Assembly (NCBI GenBank): GCA_001899305.1
Contig: MKWL01000011.1
Location: forward strand, 124,001-188,000
Source of the DNA: Thiobacillus sp. 0-1251
GTDB lineage: Bacteria > Pseudomonadota > Gammaproteobacteria > Burkholderiales > Thiobacillaceae
DNA: 64,000 nucleotides
Direction: 5' to 3'
How positions within the stretch are numbered: the first letter of the stretch is position 1; each line of letters starts with the position of its first letter. The position numbers and the translations under genes were made by a program. The notes under the pieces were generated by a model, which worked only from the letters and a program-made list of their open reading frames with translations, made no database searches and was not told the DNA's origin. Below, piece by piece: positions 27,619 to 37,744 of this stretch.

Positions 27619-28851
27619 TCAGGCGCGCTTGAAAACCAGCGAGCCGTTGGTGCCGCCAAACCCGAAATTGTTCTTGAGCGCAAAGTCGATCTTCATGTCG
27701 CGCGCCGTGTTGGCGCAGTAATCGAGATCGCATTCCGGATCTTGCGAGAAGATGTTGATGGTCGGCGGCGACAGTTGGTGATGCACCGCCAGCACCGTGA
27801 ACACCGATTCCACGCCACCGGCGCCGCCCAGCAGGTGACCGGTCATCGACTTGGTCGAGTTGACCACGGTCTTGTAGGCCGCATCGCCCAGGGCAAGCTT
27901 GATCGCGTCGGTTTCGTTCTTGTCGCCCAACGGGGTCGAAGTACCGTGCGCGTTGATGTAGTTGATCTGGTCGGGATTCACGCCAGCGTCGCGCATCGCA
28001 TTCAGCATGGCACGACGGGGACCATCGGTACTCGGCGCCGTCATGTGATAGGCATCGCCGCTCATGCCGAAACCCGTCACCTCAGCGTAGATCTTCGCAC
28101 CACGCGCCTTGGCGTGTTCGTATTCCTCGAGCACCAGCACACCGGCGCCCTCACCCAGCACAAAGCCGTCACGATCCTTGTCCCACGGGCGACTGGCAGT
28201 GGCCGGGTCGTCGTTGCGGGTGGACAGCGCACGCGCGGCGGCAAAACCGCCCACGCCGAGCGGTGAAGTGGCGCACTCGGCGCCGCCGGCGACCATCACG
28301 TCCGCGTCACCATGCTCAATCAGGCGGGCCGACAGGCCAATGGCATGCAGACCAGTGGTGCAAGCGGTGACGACCCCCAGGTTGGGGCCTTTCATCCCAT
28401 ACAGGATCGAAAGGTTGCCGGAAATCATGTTGATGATGGACCCCGGAATGAAGAAGGGAGAAATCTTCCGCGGGCCGGATTCCATCAGCAGGGAATGCGT
28501 CTCCTCGATCAGCGGTAAACCGCCGATTCCGGAGCCGATGTTGATGCCGATGCGTTCGGCATTGGCTTCGGTGACTTCGAGGCCCGAATCACGGATTGCC
28601 TGGATGCCGGCGGCCATGCCGAACTGGATGAAGACATCCATGCGGCGTGCTTCCTTGGGATTGAGATATTGCTCGACGTCAAAACCCTTCACCTCGCCCG
28701 CCATATGGGAGGCGAAAGGCGAAGGATCGAAACGGGTAATCCGGGCGATCCCGGTGCGACCGGCAACCAGATTGTCCCAGGCCTCCGGGATGGTATTGCC
28801 GACGGGGGAGATGATTCCCAGGCCGGTCACGACAACGCGACGCTTGGACAA
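27619..28851 (-). CDS. fabF: 3-oxoacyl-ACP synthase II
   Basis: 410 residues from a TTG preceded by AAAAAGGACTGA. The thiolase-fold catalytic residues are present: Cys164 ([12 protein letters not shown]), the first His in [11 protein letters not shown] and the second in [13 protein letters not shown]. It extends acyl-ACP chains with malonyl-ACP. It follows acpP by 167 nt and is followed by pabC. Confidence 0.97.
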   Translation of the reverse strand: MSKRRVVVTGLGIISPVGNTIPEAWDNLVAGRTGIARITRFDPSPFASHMAGEVKGFDVEQYLNPKEARRMDVFIQFGMAAGIQAIRDSGLEVTEANAERIGINIGSGIGGLPLIEETHSLLMESGPRKISPFFIPGSIINMISGNLSILYGMKGPNLGVVTACTTGLHAIGLSARLIEHGDADVMVAGGAECATSPLGVGGFAAARALSTRNDDPATASRPWDKDRDGFVLGEGAGVLVLEEYEHAKARGAKIYAEVTGFGMSGDAYHMTAPSTDGPRRAMLNAMRDAGVNPDQINYINAHGTSTPLGDKNETDAIKLALGDAAYKTVVNSTKSMTGHLLGGAGGVESVFTVLAVHHQLSPPTINIFSQDPECDLDYCANTARDMKIDFALKNNFGFGGTNGSLVFKRA

Positions 28852-29018
28852 AAGTCAGTCCTTTTTAGTGATCCGACACGATACGGGTGTACGCCGAATC
28901 ATTGAACATTGAAAAGCGCACTATTGGACGACCAGCGAACCCCGCCAAGCAAGCGGGCTGGCAACGCGCACGCGCAGCTTCGCACATGGCCGGATCGACT
29001 CAATAGCCGGGTGAACGA
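28852..29018. other. acpP-fabF spacer
   Basis: 167 nt without a gene or a clear terminator. An imperfect CCAGCCCG/CGGGGTTCGCTGG dyad is visible on the minus strand. It may process or attenuate the acpP message, which is usually needed in excess over fabF. Confidence 0.3.
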
Positions 29019-29252
29019 TCAGCTCGAGTGGCTGTTGACGTAGTCGATCGCCTGCTGGACGGTGGTGATCTTTTCCGCATCTTCGTCGGGGATTTCACAG
29101 CCGAACTCTTCTTCCAGCGCCATCACCAGCTCAACCGTGTCGAGCGAGTCGGCGCCCAGGTCGCCGACGAAGGAGGACTCATTCTTGATGTCCGCTTCGT
29201 TGACGCCCAATTGCTCGGCGACGACCTTAATTACACGCTGTACGTTATCCAT
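29019..29252 (-). CDS. acpP: Acyl carrier protein
   Basis: 77 residues from the ATG at 29252, with AGAGAGGA upstream. It is very acidic, with the phosphopantetheine attachment site [20 protein letters not shown] (Ser36). It carries growing acyl chains for the Fab enzymes encoded around it. Confidence 0.98.
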   Translation of the reverse strand: MDNVQRVIKVVAEQLGVNEADIKNESSFVGDLGADSLDTVELVMALEEEFGCEIPDEDAEKITTVQQAIDYVNSHSS

Positions 29253-29324
29253 TACTGATCCTCTCTTGAAATAAGGCTTCAACAAAATTGAAGCCGGACG
29301 ATTTTACCAAACTTTCGGGGGCGG

Positions 29325-30095
29325 TCACGCCATGTACATGCCGCCGTTTACGTGCAGGGTGGTGCCGGAAATGTAACCTGCGGCCGGCGATGCCAGGAAA
29401 GCGACAGCCTGCGCGATATCTTCGGCGGCGCCCAACCGGCCCAGCGGGATATGGGCAAGCAGCGCCTCGCGCTGTGCGTCCGGCAAGGCGCGCGTCATGT
29501 CGGTGTCGATGAAACCCGGGGCCACGCAGTTCACCGTGATATTACGGCTGCCGACCTCGCGCGCCAGCGACTTGGTGAAGCCCATGATGCCGGCCTTGGC
29601 CGCGCTGTAGTTGGTCTGACCGGCATTGCCCATCGCGCCCACCACCGACGCGATGGAAATGATGCGGCCGGCGCGCGCCTTCATCATCGCGCGCAGCACC
29701 GCGCGCGACAGACGGAAGACAGAAGTCAGGTTGGTCGCCAGGATATCGTCCCATTCCTCGTCCTTCATCCGCATCAACAGGTTGTCGCGAGTGATGCCGG
29801 CGTTGTTGACCAGAATGCCGATGGCGCCGAAGTTCTTTTCAATCGCCGCGATGACCGCGTCAACCTCGGCCGCGTCGGTGACGTTGAGCTTCATCCCGCT
29901 GCCCTTGATGCTGGCCGCGGCGAGGTAATCGCTGATCGCCCGTGCGCCCTTGTCACTGGTGGCGGTCCCTATGACGGTGGCGCCGGCTTGGCCAAGCGCC
30001 AGCGCGATCGCCTGGCCGATTCCGCGGCTGGCACCGGTGACCAGTGCCACCTGCCCTTCAAGATTCGCGCCGTGCGCGAGGCGTCCTTGCAGCAT
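29325..30095 (-). CDS. fabG: 3-oxoacyl-ACP reductase
   Basis: 256 residues. A Rossmann NADPH motif (VTGASRGIGQAIALALGQAG) starts near residue 20; NNAGITRDNLLMRM and the catalytic YSAAKAG follow, and the end is GTTLHVNGGMYMA. It is about 10 residues longer at the N-terminus than E. coli FabG (MLQGRLAHGANLEGQ), supported by ACAGGAGAC before the ATG. Confidence 0.96.
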   Translation of the reverse strand: MLQGRLAHGANLEGQVALVTGASRGIGQAIALALGQAGATVIGTATSDKGARAISDYLAAASIKGSGMKLNVTDAAEVDAVIAAIEKNFGAIGILVNNAGITRDNLLMRMKDEEWDDILATNLTSVFRLSRAVLRAMMKARAGRIISIASVVGAMGNAGQTNYSAAKAGIMGFTKSLAREVGSRNITVNCVAPGFIDTDMTRALPDAQREALLAHIPLGRLGAAEDIAQAVAFLASPAAGYISGTTLHVNGGMYMA

Positions 30096-30106
30096 GTTGT
30101 CTCCTG

Positions 30107-31030
30107 TCAGTTGTTCAATGCAGCCTGCAGGCTGGCTTCGTCGACCAGCGCCACGGCCGGCAGGCTGTCGTCGATGCGTTTATTGAGGCCTGCCAGTACC
30201 TTGCCAGGGCCGCATTCGATCACCCGCTCGATACCGGCGGCTTTCAGGGCCTGCACGGTCTCGACCCAGCGCACCGGGGTATGCAACTGCTTTGCCAGCG
30301 CGGCACGGATCGCATCCGCATCGGCATGGCTTTGCACGTCGGTATTGTGCAGCACGGGGATGGTCGGCGCCGCAATCTCCACACCCTGCAGATGCGCCAG
30401 CAGCTTGTCCGCAGCCGGCCGCATCAACGAGGAATGCGACGGCACGCTGACCGGCAGCGGCAGGGCACGCTTGGCGCCCTTTTCCTTCGCCAGCGCCATC
30501 GCGCGTTCGACTGCGGCCTTGTTGCCTGCGATCACGACCTGGCCGGGCGAGTTGAGATTGACCGCCTCGACGACTTCGCCTGCCGCCGCGTCGGCGCAGA
30601 CCGCACGTACGGCATCGTCGTCCAGTCCCAGAATCGCCGCCATCGCGCCGACACCTTCGGGCACTGCAGCCTGCATGGCCTCGGCGCGGAAGCGCACCAG
30701 CCTGATCGCGTCGGCGAAGCCCAACGAACCCGCCGCGACCAAAGCCGCGTATTCGCCCAGGCTATGGCCGGCCAGCAACGCGGGCGCCGCGCCGTCCGCT
30801 CCCTGCCACACACGCCAGGCGGCGATATCGGCCGCGAGCATCGCGGGCTGAGTGTTGATGGTCTGGTTCAGCAGATCAGTCGGGCCGTCGGTCACCAGTG
30901 CCCACAAGTCCAGGCCGAGCGCGTCGGAGGCTTCGGAAAAGGTGGCACGCACTTCGGCACGCCCGCCCCAGCCCTGCATCATGCCGACCGATTGCGAGCC
31001 CTGCCCGGGAAATACGAATGCGAGTTTCAT
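30107..31030 (-). CDS. fabD: Malonyl-CoA-ACP transacylase
   Basis: 307 residues: FVFPGQGSQSVGM at the start, the nucleophile elbow GHSLGEYAAL (Ser90), and LPVSVPSHSSLM with the catalytic His. It loads malonyl onto ACP. The ATG at 31030 has AAGGA 6 nt upstream; a GTG codon precedes it in frame. Confidence 0.96.
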   Translation of the reverse strand: MKLAFVFPGQGSQSVGMMQGWGGRAEVRATFSEASDALGLDLWALVTDGPTDLLNQTINTQPAMLAADIAAWRVWQGADGAAPALLAGHSLGEYAALVAAGSLGFADAIRLVRFRAEAMQAAVPEGVGAMAAILGLDDDAVRAVCADAAAGEVVEAVNLNSPGQVVIAGNKAAVERAMALAKEKGAKRALPLPVSVPSHSSLMRPAADKLLAHLQGVEIAAPTIPVLHNTDVQSHADADAIRAALAKQLHTPVRWVETVQALKAAGIERVIECGPGKVLAGLNKRIDDSLPAVALVDEASLQAALNN

Positions 31031-31042
31031 CACATGTCCTTC

Positions 31043-32002
31043 TTAATACTTGAGCAGCGCCGAGCCCCAGGTGAAGCCGCCGCCGAAGGCTTCCATCAGC
31101 ACGGTCTGACCGCGCTGGATGCGGCCGTCGCGCACCGCCACGTCGAACGCCAGCGGCACCGAGGCCGCCGAGGTATTGCCATGGCCGGCGACCGTGGTGA
31201 CGACGTTGTCCATGCTCATGCCGAGCTTTTTCGCGGTGGCCGAAATGATGCGGATATTGGCCTGGTGCGGCACCAGCCAGTCGATGTCGGATTTGGAAAG
31301 ACCGTTGGCTTCCAGCGTTTCGTCGACGATGCGGTCGAGCGTATTGACCGCCATCTTGAACACGGCGTTGCCTTCCATCCGCATCAGTGCCGGTTCGCGC
31401 ATACCGGTCGAAGCGCCGGTGGTGGTGCGCAGCAATTCCTTGTGGCGACCGTCGGCATGGATATGGGTGGCGATGATGCCCGGCTCGGCAGACGCCCCCA
31501 GCACCACGGCACCCGCGCCGTCCCCCCACAAGATGCAGTTGCTACGGTCGTTCCAGTCGGTGATGCGCGACAGCGTTTCGGCACCGATCACCAGCACGTG
31601 CCGGGCCGCGCCGGTCTTGATGAACTGGTCGGCCACTGACAAGGCGTATACGAAACCGCTGCATACCGCCTGCAGGTCGAAAGCGGGCTTGCCGTTGGTC
31701 ATCCCCAGTTTGGACTGCACGATGCAGGCCGTGCTGGGGAACACCAGGTCGGGCGTCGTGGTGGCAACCAGCAGCAGATCGATGTCGTCGGGCTTCAGAC
31801 CTGCCACGTCGAGTGCGGCGCGTGCCGCCTGGATGGCGAGGTCGCTGGTGAATTCGCCTTCGGCGGCGATATGGCGTTCGCGGATGCCGGTGCGTTCGAC
31901 GATCCATTGATCGTTCGTCTCGACCAGTTTTTCGAGATCGGCGTTGGTGAGGATGCGCGCAGGCAGATAGCTGCCGGTGCCGAGAATGCGGGAATAGGTC
32001 AA
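31043..32002 (-). CDS. fabH: 3-oxoacyl-ACP synthase III
   Basis: 319 residues from a TTG at 32002 that overlaps the plsX stop (TTGA); this gives the family's usual length and start ([15 protein letters not shown]). The catalytic triad is Cys114 (QAVCSGF), His in [11 protein letters not shown] and Asn in [11 protein letters not shown]. It starts fatty-acid synthesis by condensing acetyl-CoA with malonyl-ACP. Confidence 0.96.
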   Translation of the reverse strand: MTYSRILGTGSYLPARILTNADLEKLVETNDQWIVERTGIRERHIAAEGEFTSDLAIQAARAALDVAGLKPDDIDLLLVATTTPDLVFPSTACIVQSKLGMTNGKPAFDLQAVCSGFVYALSVADQFIKTGAARHVLVIGAETLSRITDWNDRSNCILWGDGAGAVVLGASAEPGIIATHIHADGRHKELLRTTTGASTGMREPALMRMEGNAVFKMAVNTLDRIVDETLEANGLSKSDIDWLVPHQANIRIISATAKKLGMSMDNVVTTVAGHGNTSAASVPLAFDVAVRDGRIQRGQTVLMEAFGGGFTWGSALLKY

Positions 32003-33018
32003 GCGGCTACCCGTTGCAGGAGTTGGATCTGATCGGTAATGCGTTTCAGCACGTTGTTGCGGACTTCGTCGCTGGCGGTTTCGATCGCGTGTTCGAAGGC
32101 AAAGCGGTCGGCCGAACCATGGCTCTTCACCACGACCCCCTTGAGCCCCAGCAGCGTGGCACCGTTGTAGCGGCGCGGGTCCATCCGGCGTTTGAAAGCG
32201 CTCAGCACCGGCATGGCCAGCAGGCCGGCCAGGCGAGTCAGCCAGTTGCGGCGGAATTCGGCACGCAGGGTCGTGGAAATCATCTTGGCAAGCCCCTCGG
32301 AGGCCTTCAACGTCACGTTGCCGACAAAGCCGTCGCACACCACCACGTCGGTCGTGCCTTTGAAAATGTCGTTGCCTTCGACGTTACCGTAGAAATTCAG
32401 GTGGCTGTCGCGCAGCAGTTCGGCAGCCTGCTTCACCATTTCGTTGCCCTTGATGTCTTCCTCGCCGATGTTCAGCAGGCCGACACTCGGGTTCGGCTTG
32501 TGCTCCACGGCCGATACCAGCATCGCGCCCATGATGCCGAACTGCAGCAGGTGTTCGGCCGAGCAATCGACGTTGGCGCCCATGTCGAGCACCAGAGCAT
32601 GCCCCGTGGTCGTCGGCATGACGGCAGCAATGGCGGGACGGTCGATGCCGGGGAGGGTTTTCAGGACGAAGCGCGCGGTCGCCATCAGGGCGCCGGTATT
32701 GCCCGCCGACACGCAGGCATCGGCCTCGCCGGACTTGACGAGGTCGATGGCCACGCGCATCGAGGAATCCTTCTTGCCGCGCAGGGCCAATGCCGGCGCC
32801 TCGTCCATCGCCACTACCTGGCTGGCGTGGCGCACGATGAGACGGGGACCGGTCTTGGCCCGGCGCGCCTTGAGTTCGGCCGCGACAATGTCCTGCGGCC
32901 CGACCAGAATCACGTTCAGGTCAGGATGACGCGCAAGACAACGGATCGCCGCCGGGACCGTGACATGGGGGCCGTGATCGCCCCCCATGACATCAATGGC
33001 GACTGTGATGTTTCTCAT
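31999..33018 (-). CDS. plsX: Phosphate acyltransferase PlsX
   Basis: 339 residues from the ATG at 33018 ([17 protein letters not shown]). Family blocks [23 protein letters not shown] and [13 protein letters not shown] are intact. It makes acyl-phosphate from acyl-ACP, linking fatty-acid and phospholipid synthesis. No clear Shine-Dalgarno; a longer in-frame start at 33060 is less conserved. Confidence 0.95.
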   Translation of the reverse strand: MRNITVAIDVMGGDHGPHVTVPAAIRCLARHPDLNVILVGPQDIVAAELKARRAKTGPRLIVRHASQVVAMDEAPALALRGKKDSSMRVAIDLVKSGEADACVSAGNTGALMATARFVLKTLPGIDRPAIAAVMPTTTGHALVLDMGANVDCSAEHLLQFGIMGAMLVSAVEHKPNPSVGLLNIGEEDIKGNEMVKQAAELLRDSHLNFYGNVEGNDIFKGTTDVVVCDGFVGNVTLKASEGLAKMISTTLRAEFRRNWLTRLAGLLAMPVLSAFKRRMDPRRYNGATLLGLKGVVVKSHGSADRFAFEHAIETASDEVRNNVLKRITDQIQLLQRVAA

Positions 33019-33086
33019 ACAGCCGGAATCGTTGGCTGAGTGGATCGCGCCGGGCGGCAACCATCACGCCATGACGCGCAAATGAA

Positions 33087-33266
33087 TTATTCGCCTTTGG
33101 CCTTGACGACTTTGCGACCGCGATAAAAGCCGTTGGGGCTGATATGGTGGCGCAGGTGCGCTTCACCCGTGGTCGGCTCGACGGCCAGCGGCGGGTTGGT
33201 CAGAAAATCGTGCGAGCGGTGCATGCCACGCTTGGACGGGGATTTTTTGTTCTGCTGGACTGCCAT
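33087..33266 (-). CDS. rpmF: Ribosomal protein bL32
   Basis: 59 residues: [22 protein letters not shown], then [23 protein letters not shown]. It has the normal basic N-terminus. The zinc cysteines of some L32 proteins are absent, as in many proteobacteria. AAGGAG precedes the ATG. Placed between yceD and plsX as usual. Confidence 0.97.
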   Translation of the reverse strand: MAVQQNKKSPSKRGMHRSHDFLTNPPLAVEPTTGEAHLRHHISPNGFYRGRKVVKAKGE

Positions 33267-33312
33267 TTCATACTCCTTAAAAATCGTGGCGCCGGATTCC
33301 GGCACCCAAAAC

Positions 33313-33744
33313 CTATTGCGCTCCACGTAGGGAGCATTCACCTTCTGCGTGCATGGGTGCAAGCGGCAGGCTCAACAACACTTCATCCTCAACCAGCTCG
33401 ACCAGACTCAATCGCTCGCCTGCCTGAATCGCATCACTGCCAGGCAACGCGTCCAATCGTTCCAGCTCGGCCTCGTTGCGCGCCAGATACAACGTGCGCT
33501 CAAGCCCGACCGTATAAGGCATGTTTCCCAGGCAACGCTGGCAGGTCAGCCCCACCTCGCCGCTGATCGACACGTGCAGGGACAAGCTGCCACGCTGGTC
33601 CACACGCCCGACAACTCGACAGAACAGCGCGCCTTGCGTAAATTCACGGGCGAGCCGCGGAAACGCAGCCACATCGGACTGGATTTCCCACGACTGCGCA
33701 TCCCTGCAAAAACGCCATGGATCGACCTCAACAAACGGAAGCAT
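33313..33744 (-). CDS. yceD: YceD/DUF177 protein
   Basis: 143 residues with the family motif [12 protein letters not shown] in the middle and an acidic [19 protein letters not shown] near the end. In plants and bacteria DUF177 proteins are linked to 23S rRNA accumulation; the operon with rpmF agrees. It is the first gene of the long minus-strand fatty-acid cluster and is divergent from the carboxylase gene. Confidence 0.92.
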   Translation of the reverse strand: MLPFVEVDPWRFCRDAQSWEIQSDVAAFPRLAREFTQGALFCRVVGRVDQRGSLSLHVSISGEVGLTCQRCLGNMPYTVGLERTLYLARNEAELERLDALPGSDAIQAGERLSLVELVEDEVLLSLPLAPMHAEGECSLRGAQ

Positions 33745-33850
33745 GGCGACGCACCCCGGTGGATATGGTCAACAACATTAGCCCGCAATGATATGATTTC
33801 GCGTTCTTTTTGTCAAAGAAACCCTAGCCATCCCAACTTCAGGCGAACCC
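33745..33850. promoter_or_regulatory. Divergent promoter region for yceD and the carboxylase operon
   Basis: 106 nt between divergent starts. It contains an AT-rich stretch with TATGAT (33790-33795), a plausible -10 for the rightward genes, and a minus-strand TTGACC that could serve as a -35 for yceD. No operator is recognised. Confidence 0.4.
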
Positions 33851-35269
33851 ATGCTTAAGAAAATACTGGTCGCCAACCGGGGCGAGATCGCCGTCCGCAT
33901 CGTGCGCGCCTGCGCCGAACTGGGCATCAAGTCGGTCGCTATCTACACCGATGCCGATCGTCACGCCCTCCATGTGAAGAAGGCCGATGAGGCCTACCAC
34001 ATCGGCAAGGACCCGATTCTCGGCTACCTGAACGCGCACACGCTGGTCAACCTGGCGGCTGCATCGGGCTGCGACGCGCTGCACCCCGGCTACGGTTTTC
34101 TCTCCGAGAACCCTGACCTGGCGACCATCTGCGCACGCCGCGGCATCCGCTTCATCGGCCCCTCGCCCGAGGTGATCCGCCGCATGGGCGACAAGATCCA
34201 GGCCCGCAATGCCATGATCGCCGCCGGCATCCCGGTGGTGCCGGGCTCCGATCACAACCTGGAAAACGTCGAGGAAGCGCGCGCGCTGGCCAACAGGATC
34301 GGCTATCCGGTCATGCTCAAGGCCACGAACGGCGGCGGCGGCCGCGGCATCCGCCGCTGCGACAGCGAGGAAGACTTGCTGAAGAACTACGACCGCGTGG
34401 TATCCGAGGCCAGCAAGGCCTTCGGCAAGCCCGAGGTCTTCGTCGAGAAATGCGTGGTGCAGCCCAAGCACATCGAGGTGCAGATCCTGGGCGACACCCA
34501 GGGCAACATCATCCACCTGTTCGAGCGCGACTGCTCGATCCAGCGGCGCAACCAGAAGCTCATCGAAATCGCGCCGAGCCCGCAGCTGACCGAGGCGCAG
34601 CGCCAGTACATCGGCAAGCTCGCGGTACGCGCCGCCAAGGCAGTCGGCTACGTCAATGCCGGCACGGTGGAGTTCCTGCTCGACCAGGACAACCAGTTCT
34701 ATTTCATGGAAATGAACACCCGGCTGCAGGTCGAGCATCCCATCACCGAGACCATCACCGGCGTCGACATCGTGCAGGAGCAGATCCGCATCGCCTCCGG
34801 CCTGCCGCTGCAATACAAGCAGGAAAACATCGCGCATCGCGGCTACGCCATCGAATTCCGCGTCAACGCCGAAGACCCGAAAAACGAGTTCCTCCCCAGC
34901 CTGGGCCGCATCACGCGCTATTATTCGCCGGGCGGCCCAGGCGTACGGGTGGACGCGGCGATCTACACCGACTACGTGATCCCGCCCTACTTCGATTCGA
35001 TGTGCGCGAAGCTCACGGTGTGGAACCTGACCTGGGAATCCGCCGTCGAGCGCGGCCGCCGCGCGCTGTCCGACATGCTCGTGTATGGCGTGAAGACGAC
35101 GATTCCGTATTACCAGGAAATCCTCAAGAATCCCGAGTTCCGCAGCGGGCGTTTCAACACCAGTTTCGTCGAAACGCACCCCGAACTCACCCAGTACACC
35201 GAAAAGAAACCGCCGGAAGTGATCGCCGCCGCCATCGCCGCCGCCATCGCCGCCCACCAGGGACTCTGA
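33851..35269 (+). CDS. pycA: Pyruvate carboxylase subunit A (biotin carboxylase)
   Basis: 472 residues, biotin-carboxylase fold: GEIAVRIVRACAELG, HPGYGFLSENP, the ATP-grasp loop KATNGGGGRGIR, and EMNTRLQVEHPITE near 300. Alone it could be the AccC of acetyl-CoA carboxylase, but the next gene, 1 nt away, encodes the transcarboxylase/biotin subunit. That makes a two-subunit pyruvate carboxylase more likely. It carboxylates biotin with bicarbonate and ATP. Confidence 0.88.
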   Translation: MLKKILVANRGEIAVRIVRACAELGIKSVAIYTDADRHALHVKKADEAYHIGKDPILGYLNAHTLVNLAAASGCDALHPGYGFLSENPDLATICARRGIRFIGPSPEVIRRMGDKIQARNAMIAAGIPVVPGSDHNLENVEEARALANRIGYPVMLKATNGGGGRGIRRCDSEEDLLKNYDRVVSEASKAFGKPEVFVEKCVVQPKHIEVQILGDTQGNIIHLFERDCSIQRRNQKLIEIAPSPQLTEAQRQYIGKLAVRAAKAVGYVNAGTVEFLLDQDNQFYFMEMNTRLQVEHPITETITGVDIVQEQIRIASGLPLQYKQENIAHRGYAIEFRVNAEDPKNEFLPSLGRITRYYSPGGPGVRVDAAIYTDYVIPPYFDSMCAKLTVWNLTWESAVERGRRALSDMLVYGVKTTIPYYQEILKNPEFRSGRFNTSFVETHPELTQYTEKKPPEVIAAAIAAAIAAHQGL

Positions 35270-35270
35270 C

Positions 35271-37118
35271 ATGACCAAAGTTTTCGTTACCGACCTCGTC
35301 CTGCGCGACGGCCACCAGTCGCTCATCGCCACCCGCATGCGCACCGAGGACATGCTGCCGATCTGCGCCAAGCTCGACTCAGTCGGCTTCTGGTCGCTGG
35401 AAGCCTGGGGCGGCGCCACGTTCGATGCCTGCGTGCGCTTCCTGCGCGAAGACCCGTGGGAACGCCTGCGCAAGCTCAGGAAGGCCTTGCCCAACACGCG
35501 CATCCAGATGCTGCTACGCGGCCAGAACCTGCTGGGCTACCGCAATTATTCCGACGACGTGGTGCGGGCCTTCGTACAGAAGTCGGCCGACAACGGCGTC
35601 GACGTCTTCCGCGTGTTCGACGCGATGAATGACCTGCGCAACCTCAAGGTCTCGGTCGAGGCGGTGAAAACCGCCGGCAAGCACGCCGAAGGCGCGATCT
35701 GCTACACTACTAGCCCGGTGCACGACATCCCGCATTTCGTCGAACTCGCCAAGGGACTGACCGAGATGGGCTGCGACACCATCGCGATCAAGGACATGGC
35801 GGGCCTGCTCACGCCCTACACCGCATACGATCTGGTGTGCGCGATCCGCGAAGCCACCCACCTGCCCATTCACACACACAGCCACGCCACCTCGGGACTG
35901 GCGCACATGACGCACCTGAAGGCCGTGGAAGCCGGCGCCACGATCATCGACACCAGCGTCGGCGCGTTTGCCGAGGGCGCCAGCCACCCCACCACGCAGA
36001 GCCTGGTCGCCGCGCTCGCCGGCACCGCCTACGACACCGGCCTGTCGCTGCCGCTGATCGAGGAAATCTCGGCCTATTTCAAGGAGGTGCGCAAGAAGTA
36101 CTGGCAGTTCGAATCGGCCTTCACCGGCACCGATACCCGCGTGTTGATCAACCAGGTGCCGGGCGGGATGATTTCCAACCTGGCCAACCAGATGAAGGAA
36201 CAGGGCGCGCTCGATCGCATGGACGCGGTGCTCGACGAAATCCCGCGCGTGCGCCAGGATCTCGGCTACCCGCCGCTGGTCACGCCCACCTCGCAGATCG
36301 TCGGCACCCAGGCCGCGTTGAACGTGCTCACGGGCGAACGCTACAAGTCGGTCACCAACGAGGTGAAGCTCTACCTACAGGGCCGCTACGGCAAGGCACC
36401 GGGGCACGTCAACGAGGAAGTGCGCAAGCTCGCCATCGGCGACCTCGAGGTCACCACCTGCCGTCCGGCCGACCTGATCGCCGACGAGCTCGACAAGCTG
36501 CGCAGCGAAATCGAAGGCCTGGCCAAGTCCGACGAGGACGTGCTGACCTATGCCATGTTCCCTGAAATCGGCAAGACCTGGCTGCAAGAACGCGCGGCCG
36601 GCAGCCTCAAGCCCGAACAGCTGTTGCCGCCGGGCGCGTCGCAGCAGGAATCCGCCCAGCACTATGCGGCCGACGAGTTCAAGATCACGCTGCACGGCGA
36701 GACCTACCACATCAAGCTGTCCGGCAGCGGCCGCAGCGATGCTGCCCAGCGCCCCTATTTCGTATCGATCGACGGCGTCTCGGAAGAAGTATTGGTCGAG
36801 CCGCTGAACGAGGTCATGGTGTCTGCGGGGGGCGACAGTACACCGCGCAAGGCTGCCGCCGCGCCGACCGCGCCTGGCCAGAAGCCGCGCGCCAGCCACC
36901 CTGGCCACGTCACCGCCGCCATGCCCGGCACCATCGTCGACGTGCTGGTGAGCATCGGCCAGACCGTCAAGGCTGGCGACGGCGTCCTGGTGATCGAGGC
37001 GATGAAAATGGAAAACGAAGTGCAGGCACCGATCGCCGGCGTCGTCATCAGCATCTTCGCGAAAAAAGGCGATGCGGTCACACCGGACATGGCACTGGTC
37101 GAGATTCAGCCGGAATGA
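35271..37118 (+). CDS. pycB: Pyruvate carboxylase subunit B / oxaloacetate decarboxylase alpha-type
   Basis: 615 residues: an N-terminal HMGL-like carboxyltransferase domain (LVLRDGHQSLIATRM, AIKDMAGLLTPY, HTHSHATSGLAH with metal His residues), the PYC/OADA conserved domain, a flexible linker near 520-545, and a biotinyl domain with the lysine in EAMKMENEV. Without beta and gamma decarboxylase subunits nearby, and next to a biotin carboxylase, it most likely makes oxaloacetate from pyruvate (anaplerosis). Confidence 0.88.
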   Translation: MTKVFVTDLVLRDGHQSLIATRMRTEDMLPICAKLDSVGFWSLEAWGGATFDACVRFLREDPWERLRKLRKALPNTRIQMLLRGQNLLGYRNYSDDVVRAFVQKSADNGVDVFRVFDAMNDLRNLKVSVEAVKTAGKHAEGAICYTTSPVHDIPHFVELAKGLTEMGCDTIAIKDMAGLLTPYTAYDLVCAIREATHLPIHTHSHATSGLAHMTHLKAVEAGATIIDTSVGAFAEGASHPTTQSLVAALAGTAYDTGLSLPLIEEISAYFKEVRKKYWQFESAFTGTDTRVLINQVPGGMISNLANQMKEQGALDRMDAVLDEIPRVRQDLGYPPLVTPTSQIVGTQAALNVLTGERYKSVTNEVKLYLQGRYGKAPGHVNEEVRKLAIGDLEVTTCRPADLIADELDKLRSEIEGLAKSDEDVLTYAMFPEIGKTWLQERAAGSLKPEQLLPPGASQQESAQHYAADEFKITLHGETYHIKLSGSGRSDAAQRPYFVSIDGVSEEVLVEPLNEVMVSAGGDSTPRKAAAAPTAPGQKPRASHPGHVTAAMPGTIVDVLVSIGQTVKAGDGVLVIEAMKMENEVQAPIAGVVISIFAKKGDAVTPDMALVEIQPE

Positions 37119-37744
37119 CACTGGGCCACGCCCAATCCGGACAAGTCAAGCTTGTCCTGGCTTCGACTTCCCGCTATCGGCGCGAACTGTTGTCGCGCCT
37201 GCACCTGCCCTTCGAGGTGATGTCGCCCGACGTCGACGAAACGCCGCTGCCTGAAGAACCCCCCTCGGCCACCGCGCTGCGCCTGTCGGTGCTCAAGGCG
37301 CAGGCCGCCGCATCGGCCTATCCCGACGCCCTGATCATCGGTTCGGACCAGGTGCTGATGCTGGACAGCGAACAACTCGGCAAGCCCGGTGGTTTCGACA
37401 AGGCCTTCGCCCAGCTGAAGAAAATGCAGGGCAAGGCCATGGTGTTCCACACCGCCCTGACGCTGCTCAATAGCCGTACCGGCCGCACGCAGACGCGCGA
37501 CGTGCCCACCGTGGTGCACATCCGCCCGCTCAGCGACGCGCAGATCACGGCTTATCTCCATAAGGAACAGCCCTATGACTGCGCTGGCTCCGCCAAGAGC
37601 GAATCGCTCGGCATCGCGCTGATGGAACGCATGGACAGCCCCGACCCCACTGCCCTGATCGGCCTGCCGCTGATGGCGCTGACCGGGATGCTGCTGAACG
37701 AAGGCGTCGACGTCCTCACATGCCAGCCGGCACCCTCTACCTGA
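37115..37744 (+). CDS. Maf-family nucleoside triphosphate pyrophosphatase (YceF-like)
   Basis: 209 residues: LVLASTSRYRRELLSRLHLPFEVMSPDVDE is the Maf signature, with IIGSDQVLM and YDCAGSAKSESLGIAL. The CAGSxKSExLGI form is characteristic of the YceF branch, which hydrolyses N7-methyl-GTP. It overlaps the carboxylase stop by 4 nt (ATGA). In many relatives maf lies beside yceD-rpmF; here it is about 3 kb away on the other strand. Confidence 0.9.
   Translation: MTLGHAQSGQVKLVLASTSRYRRELLSRLHLPFEVMSPDVDETPLPEEPPSATALRLSVLKAQAAASAYPDALIIGSDQVLMLDSEQLGKPGGFDKAFAQLKKMQGKAMVFHTALTLLNSRTGRTQTRDVPTVVHIRPLSDAQITAYLHKEQPYDCAGSAKSESLGIALMERMDSPDPTALIGLPLMALTGMLLNEGVDVLTCQPAPST

Noticed and set aside
33839-35503. 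A 554-codon minus-strand frame opposite the biotin carboxylase gene
   Set aside because: Antisense shadow; the sense frame is a complete, recognisable enzyme.
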